DNA of 42,059 nt from contig CAKUES010000016.1 in NCBI GenBank assembly GCA_934646835.1, positions 1 through 42,059 on the forward strand, in the 5' to 3' direction. Below the pieces are notes generated by a model. It had not been told where the DNA came from, ran no database searches, and saw only the letters and a program-made list of their open reading frames with translations. Shown here one piece after another: positions 16,509-21,860 of the stretch. Both the position numbers and the translations under genes were made by a program. Source of the DNA: an uncultured Coriobacteriales bacterium. Lineage in GTDB: Bacteria; Actinomycetota; Coriobacteriia; Coriobacteriales; QAMH01. Numbering within the stretch: position 1 is the first letter of the stretch; every line of letters begins with the position of its first letter.

Positions 16509-16739
16509 TTAGAAGGTAACGCCCTTGTCATGAACGTGAGAGCAGCGGCAACCCTCTGCGCACTCGATCAGGTTGACGGGGTTGGCGTTCTTGAAGACCT
16601 GACGGCAGACCAGGCATGCGCAGGTGTACTCGTCACCCTCCTTGCCGATCTTCTCGTTGTCTGCGTACCACTTGATCGTAGCGGGAGCGACGACCTTGGA
16701 CTCGGCGGCCTGAGCCTCAATCTCAGAATAAGCAACCAT
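16509..16739 (-). CDS. Small cysteine-rich protein, unknown function
   Basis: A 76-residue protein that I do not recognise. It has a helical N-terminal half followed by a metal-site-like pattern: Cys40, Cys42, Cys45, Cys60, Cys64, Cys66, His68 and His70 (CACLVC then CAEGCRCSHVH). It has its own strong terminator and a GAAAGGAAAA ribosome-binding site. Five TTTGCAA-type boxes upstream suggest tight regulation. Eight potential ligands in 31 residues point to zinc or another metal, or a redox role. The C-terminal C-x-H-x-H pattern recurs in the 47-residue protein at 18092, which is otherwise unrelated. Composition matches the chromosome. Confidence 0.82.
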   Translation of the reverse strand: MVAYSEIEAQAAESKVVAPATIKWYADNEKIGKEGDEYTCACLVCRQVFKNANPVNLIECAEGCRCSHVHDKGVTF

Positions 16740-16765
16740 GATGTTTTCCTTTCCTCAGATTTGCC

Positions 16766-16871
16766 TTTTGCAAATCCCCTTGCAAACTAAGATAGGGGCC
16801 TTCGCTAAAGTGAGCCTAAAGTCTGGCAGTCTGTTTGCAATTTCTTTTGCAAACGCGAGACATGTTTGCAA
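16766..16871. promoter_or_regulatory. Cluster of TTTGCAA operator-like boxes
   Basis: Upstream of the 76-residue gene. The centre is a perfect inverted repeat GTTTGCAA-N6-TTGCAAAC (16833-16854). Further boxes are TTTTGCAAAT (16766-16775), TTGCAAAC (16780-16787) and GTTTGCAA (16864-16871). Five half-sites in 106 bases is far more than expected by chance in this GC-rich DNA. Confidence 0.65.
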
Positions 16872-16889
16872 GCATCCCATCCTGAGCCT

Positions 16890-16936
16890 GCAGGCAGCGC
16901 AACACTTCAGTCAGGCTAAAGTGTTGCGCTGCCTGC
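16890..16936. repeat. GCAACACTT inverted repeat (short form)
   Basis: A perfect 18-bp stem, GCAGGCAGCGCAACACTT (16890-16907) against its complement (16919-16936), with an 11-nt loop containing CAGTCAGGCT. It shares the GCAACACTT-AGTCAG segment with the long palindromes at 37242 and 38648. It lies 24 bases past the stop of the spermidine-synthase-like gene, but no T-run follows. Confidence 0.82.
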
Positions 16937-16959
16937 TTTATGCCGATAATCCGATCGCC

Positions 16960-17808
16960 CTACCTCGAGAGCATGGCGCCGACGCCGCTAAAGCAGTAGC
17001 TGACGTCCGTGCCGACGATCAGCCAGTTCTCCTCGCCGGCAAACTCCTCGTCAAAACAGCTGATGGCGTACACGTTGTCAAAGCCCTCGAGCATGATCTC
17101 CATGAAGGTGCGCAGTCTGTCGTCGTCACCCTCGCCCACCACCGCGTTGAGCAGGTAGAGGCCACCGGGGCGCAGCGTGCGCTTTGCCTCGAGCAGGGCA
17201 GTGCTGGTGAGCAAGCCGACTGTGGGATTCGCGCCGTCGAAGGAGTCGTTGATGACCACGTCGTAGCGCGCATCCGGCGTCTCGCGCAGGAAGTCGAGCC
17301 CGTCTTGCACGTAGATGCCCAAGCGGCCGGTACCGCCGTCTCCGTGCTCGGCCTCGAGCTCGTCGACAAAGAAGTGCTTGCGTGCGATGTCTAAGATCGC
17401 CGGGTCGAGCTCGACAACGTCGATCGCCACATCGTCTTGGGACTTGAGCAGATGCTTGGGATAGGAGAAGCCTCCCCCACCGAGCATGAGTACGCGGTCG
17501 ATGTCGATGCCAGCCTCAAACATGTGGTCGAAGGCGCGGTAGTACTCGAACACCGGCTTGAAGCGGTCACGGCCCAGGTAGGTCGCGGACTGGAAGCCAC
17601 CGCCAACGTAGAGCACGCGCACGGGCGTGCCGTCGTCGGTCTCCATGGTGAAGACCTCTGCGTCGCCGAACATCGAAGGGTAGGAGTACTCCCCGCGCAG
17701 CTTGCGGTCGTGGCGACGGCGGGCGATCTTTGCCACAACGGCGACAGCGGAAGCGGCAACGACAGGGACGGCGGCAGCGGCGGCGATGATCGCAGCGCGT
17801 TTTCTCAT
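16960..17808 (-). CDS. Spermidine-synthase-like protein with N-terminal membrane anchor
   Basis: A 282-residue protein. Residues about 5-27 are an Ala/Val-rich hydrophobic segment followed by KIARRRHDRK, predicting a membrane anchor with the rest cytosolic or, less likely, a signal peptide. The remainder is a Rossmann methyltransferase fold of the spermine/spermidine synthase type: VLMLGGGGFSYPKHLL (motif I), DVVELDPAILDIARKHF (acidic loop) and YDVVINDSFDGANP. True polyamine aminopropyl transfer is not certain, since many such orphan homologues have unknown substrates. AAAGGAG sits 5 bases before the ATG. It faces away from the 47-residue gene across a 283-base AT-rich gap. Confidence 0.82.
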   Translation of the reverse strand: MRKRAAIIAAAAAVPVVAASAVAVVAKIARRRHDRKLRGEYSYPSMFGDAEVFTMETDDGTPVRVLYVGGGFQSATYLGRDRFKPVFEYYRAFDHMFEAGIDIDRVLMLGGGGFSYPKHLLKSQDDVAIDVVELDPAILDIARKHFFVDELEAEHGDGGTGRLGIYVQDGLDFLRETPDARYDVVINDSFDGANPTVGLLTSTALLEAKRTLRPGGLYLLNAVVGEGDDDRLRTFMEIMLEGFDNVYAISCFDEEFAGEENWLIVGTDVSYCFSGVGAMLSR

Positions 17809-18091
17809 GGGTACTCCTTTGCAGATATATGTGCAGGCGCTTGTTCAGGCGTTCGCCTTATACGCTACTAGCCTAATTTGGGACTATAATTTGATGACGA
17901 AAGACAAAAATTCACAGCAAAAATATTGAATTTCTGCTCGATATATGACTTAATCGAATTGCTCAAATTTGCCCTTAGAGGATGCAGGAAACATATTCTC
18001 AGCTGGGATTATTTCTTGCAAGGAAGGGTGGCAAATCAAAGCGCGATTTTTGAAGAGAGAGATCGCACACAAAACCGAAAGGAGCCATATC
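17809..18091. other. AT-rich divergent promoter region
   Basis: The most AT-rich gap outside the cas block. It contains TATAAT at 17885-17890 pointing toward the 47-residue gene, without a clear -35. The leader of that gene would be about 200 bases long. No other gene is supported. Confidence 0.45.
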
Positions 18092-18235
18092 ATGGCAGAG
18101 CAGATCGCAGAGCAGCAGAAGATCGACCCGAACTGGGAGTGGGGCCTGGGTTATCGTCACGCAGAGGGCACGGAGGAGCATGGCGAGCACGCCCTGTACA
18201 TCTCCCGCTTCTCCTGCAACCATCAGCACAACTAA
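18092..18235 (+). CDS. 47-residue peptide with C-terminal Cys/His motif
   Basis: A short gene with a clean AAAGGAG ribosome-binding site seven bases before the ATG and an intrinsic terminator 33 bases past the stop, so it is very likely expressed. The peptide has an acidic helical start (MAEQIAEQQK), two Trp residues (WEWGLGYRH) and ends SRFSCNHQHN, with Cys42, His44 and His46. I do not recognise it. The single Cys followed by two His residues at the extreme C-terminus resembles a metal-binding tail and matches the C-S-H-V-H ending of the 76-residue protein. A modified-peptide precursor is possible, but no maturation enzyme is adjacent apart from the divergent methyltransferase-fold protein. 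Confidence 0.75.
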   Translation: MAEQIAEQQKIDPNWEWGLGYRHAEGTEEHGEHALYISRFSCNHQHN

Positions 18236-18267
18236 GCGGCTGCCTGCTCGGCAGGCTCATCGCAATC

Positions 18268-18300
18268 AAAAGGCGCGCGCCACACGGCCCGCGCCTTTTT
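18268..18300 (+). terminator. Terminator of the 47-residue peptide gene
   Basis: AAAAGGCGC (18268-18276) pairs with GCGCCTTTT (18291-18299), and the stem runs into TTTTT. The A-tract on the left also makes it usable from the other strand. Confidence 0.85.
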
Positions 18301-18332
18301 CATTTTTGGAGGCGATGCGGACGAGGGTGAAG

Positions 18333-18516
18333 GAACTGGGCAGCTTGCTCGGATAACGCGACGAACTGGGTGGTTTGTGAAGTTTATTTCGCGAACTGGG
18401 TAGTTTGATTCGTCTATTGAAGCAAACCGACGCAAACGCTTTTGCAAAACCGCAGGTCAGAGGCTCGCGGTTTGTTGACCAAACTTGCCACCTTTATCAA
18501 AACCACCCAGTTCGCG
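18333..18516. repeat. GAACTGGG tandem array plus inverted copy
   Basis: GAACTGGGYRGYTTG occurs at 18333, 18363 and 18393, exactly 30 bp apart each time. An inverted copy, AACCACCCAGTTCGCG, is at 18501-18516. The third and the inverted copy form an extended inverted repeat around an 86-nt middle that contains CTTTTGCAAAA and GTTTGTTGACCAAAC. It lies in the 510-base gap between the 47-residue gene and the phosphodiesterase gene. Confidence 0.75.
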
Positions 18517-18572
18517 CAACAGAGCAACAAGAATGCGCGGTTGCGATAGCCCGCGACCCATTGCGCCCTGAT

Positions 18573-18630
18573 GGCGCCGACTTCGTCTGGCGCCTACGTG
18601 AGCGTAGCGACTCAACGACGCTAACGCGAA
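18573..18630 (+). repeat. GGCGCC hairpin repeat, copy b
   Basis: The 22-bp hairpin is at 18573-18594, followed by TACGTG and the box variant GACGCTAACGCGAA (18617-18630). A single CCAGTGACA-type unit follows at 18648. Confidence 0.8.
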
Positions 18631-18647
18631 GGCTGCACTCCCCTGAC

Positions 18648-18682
18648 ATGACACACAATGTCACTGGCACAAAGTGTGTCAT
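18648..18682. repeat. CCAGTGACA unit, single copy
   Basis: One 35-nt unit, ATGACACAC to GTGTGTCAT, around TGTCACTGGCACA, unpaired. Apart from the ends and one internal base it matches the right arm of the copy at 19386-19422. It lies 64 bases before the phosphodiesterase start, so it may be transcribed in its leader. Confidence 0.82.
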
Positions 18683-18745
18683 GGGCCGCGCGTCATCGCC
18701 CTATACTGTCTCCCTAGCACAACGATAGGAAAAGGAGTGCTGAAG

Positions 18746-19294
18746 ATGAAGCTGCTGATAGCATCCGATTTGCACGGAGGCGCGGACGCCGTGCGCACGC
18801 TGGCTGCGCGCATCGAGGAGTTCTCGCCGGACAAGATCTTGCTTTTGGGCGACCTCCTCTACCACGGCCCGCGCAACGACCTGCCGCAGGGCTACGCACC
18901 CAAGCAGGTGATCCCCATTCTCAACGAGCTCAAGGACAAGATCGTCGCCGTGCGCGGCAACTGCGAGGCCGAGGTCGACCAGATGGTCCTCGATTTCCCC
19001 TGCATGGGCGATTACGCCGTCGTCGAAGCAGACGGCCTGGTGATGGTCCTCTCCCACGGCCACGTCTACAACGCAGAGAAGCTCCCTCCTGCCGAGAATA
19101 TCGACGTCTTCATGAGCGGACACACCCACGTCAAGGTGCTCGAGCGCCGCAATGGTGGCCTCATCGTCTTGAACCCCGGCTCGACCACCATCCCCAAGGA
19201 CGGCAGCGCATCGTATGCCACCTACGAGGACGGCGTCTTCGCCCTGCGTGCGCTGGAGAGCGGCAAGGTGTTGCAGGAGCTTGCCGTGAGGTAG
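18746..19294 (+). CDS. yfcE: YfcE-type metallophosphoesterase
   Basis: A 182-residue calcineurin-like phosphodiesterase. The di-metal ligands are in place: Asp8 and His10 (SDLHGG), Asp36 (LLLGDLLYHGP), Asn72 (VRGNCEAEVD), His104 (LSHGH), and His126/His128 (SGHTHVK). E. coli YfcE hydrolyses phosphodiester substrates such as bis-pNPP; the physiological substrate is unknown. The ATG at 18746 has AAAGGAG at 8-nt spacing. Translation from farther upstream would run into the repeat element and is rejected. It is followed after 24 bases by a paired inverted repeat. Confidence 0.92.
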   Translation: MKLLIASDLHGGADAVRTLAARIEEFSPDKILLLGDLLYHGPRNDLPQGYAPKQVIPILNELKDKIVAVRGNCEAEVDQMVLDFPCMGDYAVVEADGLVMVLSHGHVYNAEKLPPAENIDVFMSGHTHVKVLERRNGGLIVLNPGSTTIPKDGSASYATYEDGVFALRALESGKVLQELAVR

Positions 19295-19318
19295 GCGCGA
19301 CATGACGACCTACGACAC

Positions 19319-19422
19319 GTGACACACTTTGTGCCAGTGACATTGTGTTTCACGCCGTCGAGTCGCAGGTTAACGCAAGCTTTCTGCGTGATACACAATG
19401 TCACTGGCACAAAGTGTGTCAC
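19319..19422. repeat. CCAGTGACA paired inverted repeat, copy 3
   Basis: Arms at 19319-19355 and 19386-19422 (37 nt) with one mismatch, and a 30-nt loop containing GCAGGTTAACGC. It is very similar to copy 1 but has CACTTTGTG where copy 1 has CACATTGTG, and the opposite arm carries the matching change (CACAAAGTG). This is a compensatory pair. Confidence 0.93.
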
Positions 19423-19521
19423 GTCACTCAGGGCAATCTGCTGCTTGCCAACGTCATGTTGCGCTCCCGCCAACTCCTTTTGGGACGACCCCTTCCCTTT
19501 TCGCTCCGTTGGTTTTGATAT

Positions 19522-19537
19522 ACTAAACTAGTTTAGT
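19522..19537. promoter_or_regulatory. Perfect 16-bp palindrome at the aldo/keto reductase promoter
   Basis: ACTAAACTAGTTTAGT is a perfect palindrome 27 bases before the ATG. It overlaps a possible -10 box TATACT (19519-19524). A repressor bound here would block transcription, as MarR- or TetR-type regulators do. No regulator gene is adjacent. Confidence 0.6.
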
Positions 19538-19563
19538 TACTTTGATCAGAGGTTGGAGAGAGC

Positions 19564-20712
19564 ATGATCATTCGCCAGTTCAAGGACAAGGACGTGAGCC
19601 TCTACGGCATGGGTTGCATGCGCCTGCCGCAGATCGACCCCGCGGTCGACACCTCCGTCGACGAGGCCGCGACCTTCGAGATGGTCGACTGCGCCATCGA
19701 GGCCGGCGTCAACTACTTCGACACGGCCCACTGCTACCACGGCGGAGTCTCCGAGGTCGTCATGGGCAAGGCGCTTTCCCGCTACCCGCGCGACAGCTTC
19801 ATGATCGCCGACAAGTTCCCTGGCTTCGATGCCAGCTTCTGGGGCAAGCACGAGGAAGTCCTCGCAGAGCAGCTCGAGCGCCTGCAGATGGAATACATCG
19901 ACATGTACCTCATCCACAACGTCTGCGAGACTAACATCGACGCCTACCTCGACACGGAGAAGTACGGCGACGTCGAGTACTTCATCGGCTTGCGCGACGC
20001 CGGCGAGAAGATCCGCCACCTGGGTTTCTCCGCCCACGGCAGCTATGAGACGACCAAGCGCTTCCTCGAGAAGTACGGCGAGCAGATGGAGTTCATCCAG
20101 ATCCAGCTCAACTTCCTCGACTACGCCTTCCAGGACGCAAAGGCCAAGATCGAGCTCGCACGCGAGTACCACCTGCCCGTCATCGTCATGGAGCCGCTGC
20201 GCGGCGGCTCACTGGCAAAGGCAAGCGACGAAGAGACGGCCAAGCTCGACGCGGCGCGCCCCGGCACTAAGATCGTCGAGTGGTCCGAGCGCTACCTTCA
20301 GGGCTTCGACGAGGTCTTCACCATCCTCAACGGCGCCTCCACGCTCGAGCAGATGCAGGAGAACCTCTCCTACTTCGAGGACGACAAGCTGCTCAGCGAC
20401 GACGAGGTCGAGCTGCTCTACAGCATCGCCCGCGAGCGCCTCGAGGGCGGCATCGCACCGTGCACTGCCTGCCGCTACTGCGTCGACCACTGCCCCATCG
20501 GCATCAACATCCCCTGGATGCTCGAGCTCTTCAACGAGCACAAATTCTCCAACGGCGGTTTCATCGCCCCGATGGCGCTGGCCACCGTCGAGGACGGCAA
20601 GCATCCCAAGGACTGCATCGCCTGCGGCGCTTGCGCGCAGGTCTGCCCGCAGTCCATCGACATCCCGCAGATGCTGGCGGAGTTTTCCGCCATGTTCGAC
20701 GGAGAGTTCTAG
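19564..20712 (+). CDS. Aldo/keto reductase with C-terminal 4Fe-4S domain
   Basis: A 382-residue protein. The N-terminal barrel carries the AKR tetrad Asp53, Tyr58 (FDTAHCYHG), Lys84 (IADKFP) and His118 (YLIHNV). The C-terminal region has two ferredoxin-like cysteine sets, CTACRYCVDHCPIG and CIACGACAQVCPQSID, for two 4Fe-4S clusters. The fusion occurs in anaerobes, where the reductase may take electrons from ferredoxin rather than NADPH; the carbonyl substrate is unknown. The ATG has TTGGAGAG just upstream. It is preceded by the 16-bp palindrome and followed by two hairpin repeats. Confidence 0.93.
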   Translation: MIIRQFKDKDVSLYGMGCMRLPQIDPAVDTSVDEAATFEMVDCAIEAGVNYFDTAHCYHGGVSEVVMGKALSRYPRDSFMIADKFPGFDASFWGKHEEVLAEQLERLQMEYIDMYLIHNVCETNIDAYLDTEKYGDVEYFIGLRDAGEKIRHLGFSAHGSYETTKRFLEKYGEQMEFIQIQLNFLDYAFQDAKAKIELAREYHLPVIVMEPLRGGSLAKASDEETAKLDAARPGTKIVEWSERYLQGFDEVFTILNGASTLEQMQENLSYFEDDKLLSDDEVELLYSIARERLEGGIAPCTACRYCVDHCPIGINIPWMLELFNEHKFSNGGFIAPMALATVEDGKHPKDCIACGACAQVCPQSIDIPQMLAEFSAMFDGEF

Positions 20713-20724
20713 GGGAGCACCTAT

Positions 20725-20759
20725 CCCCCGTAGGGGAGGGGACAGGGTCCCTCCCCATA
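20725..20759 (-). repeat. GGGGAGGGAC hairpin repeat, copy b
   Basis: Reverse-oriented copy, with the palindrome at 20733-20756. One extra G in one arm distinguishes it from the others. It lies 12 bases past the aldo/keto reductase stop. Confidence 0.82.
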
Positions 20760-20811
20760 AGCCTCGCATCAATCAACACTTCCCTGGGAACCCAACGATT
20801 ACCGTAAGGTA

Positions 20812-20845
20812 TATGGGGAGGGACAGGGTCCCTCCCCTACGGGGG
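20812..20845 (+). repeat. GGGGAGGGAC hairpin repeat, copy c
   Basis: The palindrome at 20815-20837 has TAT before it and TACGGGGG after it. It is in opposite orientation to copy b, about 58 bases away. Together the two form a head-to-head pair between the reductase and larB. Confidence 0.85.
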
Positions 20846-20960
20846 AAGCAAAACCCGCGGTACACGACACGAGCGCTGGCCGCAGGAATACGGGGAAAGC
20901 AAACCCACGACATGTGACGCGAGCGCAAGCCGCAGAAAGCAAGCCCGCAGTGCACGAGCA
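20846..20960 (+). repeat. Degenerate tandem repeat AAAGCAAACCC
   Basis: Three decaying copies of a GCAAACCCRCG-ACGCGAGCG-GCCGCAG unit begin at 20846, 20896 and 20936 (periods 50 and 40). They fill the space just before the larB ribosome-binding site. Confidence 0.55.
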
Positions 20961-20988
20961 AGACGACGACCACAGCGAAGGAGACAGC

Positions 20989-21687
20989 ATGAGCGACTCA
21001 CCATCGAGCGATAAGCTGGGCTACGCCACCGTGGACCTCGACCGCGCGCGCCGCCAAGGCGTAAGCGAGGTCATCTACGGCGCCGGCAAAACGGCCGAGC
21101 AAATCGCCGGCATCATGGCATCCCTGCACGACGCCGGCCAGTCGCCCATCTTTGCCACGCGCGTGGACGCGGACAAGGCCCTTGAGGCTCTCTCGCTCAT
21201 GCCGGCCGAGCTCTCCGCCGCATGCTCCTACGACGAGTGCTCCCGCATTCTGCTGTACGGCCAAGCACCTCACCCCGACGGCAACGGGCGCATCATCGTC
21301 GCCTGCGCCGGCACGAGCGACCTGCCCGTGGCAGAGGAGGCGGCCATCACCGCCGAGGTGCTCGGCAACGAGGTGACCCGCCTCTACGACGTGGGCGTCG
21401 CCGGCATCCACCGCCTGCTCGAGCACGAGGGCGAGCTGCGCGCCGCCCAGTGCATCATCGCCGTCGCCGGCATGGAGGGCGCGCTGCCCAGCGTCATCGG
21501 CGGCTTGGTGAGCTGCCCGGTCATCGCCGTGCCCACGAGCGTGGGCTACGGGGCGTCCTTTGGCGGCGTCACGGCCTTGCTCGCCATGCTCAACAGCTGC
21601 GCGAGCGGCGTGAGCGTCGTCAACATCGACAACGGCTTTGGCGCAGCTTACCAGGCAAACCTCATCAACCACCTCAAGGCGAGCTAG
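20989..21687 (+). CDS. larB: LarB, nickel-pincer cofactor biosynthesis carboxylase
   Basis: A 232-residue protein of the LarB/AIR-carboxylase-like family. LarB carboxylates nicotinic acid adenine dinucleotide in the first step of the Ni-pincer nucleotide used by lactate racemase and relatives. Recognisable segments are GAGKTAEQIAGI (about 29-40), ACAGTSDLPVAEEAAITAE (about 105-123), DVGVAGIHRLL, VAGMEGALPSVIGGL, VPTSVGYGASFGG and NIDNGFGAAY, in family order. The ATG at 20989 has AAGGAG at 5-nt spacing. larC, larE and larA are not in the window, so the pathway is either scattered or incomplete. It stands alone between repeat elements. Confidence 0.93.
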   Translation: MSDSPSSDKLGYATVDLDRARRQGVSEVIYGAGKTAEQIAGIMASLHDAGQSPIFATRVDADKALEALSLMPAELSAACSYDECSRILLYGQAPHPDGNGRIIVACAGTSDLPVAEEAAITAEVLGNEVTRLYDVGVAGIHRLLEHEGELRAAQCIIAVAGMEGALPSVIGGLVSCPVIAVPTSVGYGASFGGVTALLAMLNSCASGVSVVNIDNGFGAAYQANLINHLKAS

Positions 21688-21711
21688 GCAAGCGCCGATT
21701 ATCGCGAGGTT

Positions 21712-21744
21712 TATGGGGAGGGACAGGGTCCCTCCCCTACGAGG
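21712..21744 (+). repeat. GGGGAGGGAC hairpin repeat, copy d
   Basis: Palindrome at 21715-21737 preceded by TTAT and followed by TACGAGGG. It lies 25 bases past the larB stop, upstream of the MMPL gene. Confidence 0.85.
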
Positions 21745-21860
21745 GCGGCGCCTCCCTCGAGGTAGGGAGGCAGAAACGCCAGACAGGGCGATTCACGGCC
21801 ACATCTTTCATTTTGCTATGCGATACTAGGGGCAAGGCCCTTAGCGAAAAGGTGTATCCT

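Noticed and set aside
16890..16936. The inverted repeat after the spermidine-synthase-like gene as its terminator
   Set aside because: No U-tract follows on either strand, and the sequence belongs to the AACACTT repeat family. It may still help to stop transcription, but this is not supported.
17809..18091. A longer 88-residue version of the 47-residue peptide starting at 17969
   Set aside because: The upstream start has no ribosome-binding site, the extra segment is AT-rich and non-coding in appearance, and AAAGGAG sits exactly before the ATG at 18092.
18333..18516. The 30-bp-spaced GAACTGGG repeats as a CRISPR array
   Set aside because: The conserved part is only about 15 nt with 15-nt gaps, too short for repeats and spacers, and it does not match the repeat predicted from the tracrRNA.
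19222..19473. An 83-codon frame within the yfcE 3' end and copy 3 of the paired repeat
   Set aside because: It reads through both arms of the repeat. Similar peptide fragments appear wherever the repeat occurs, which reflects the repeat rather than a gene.
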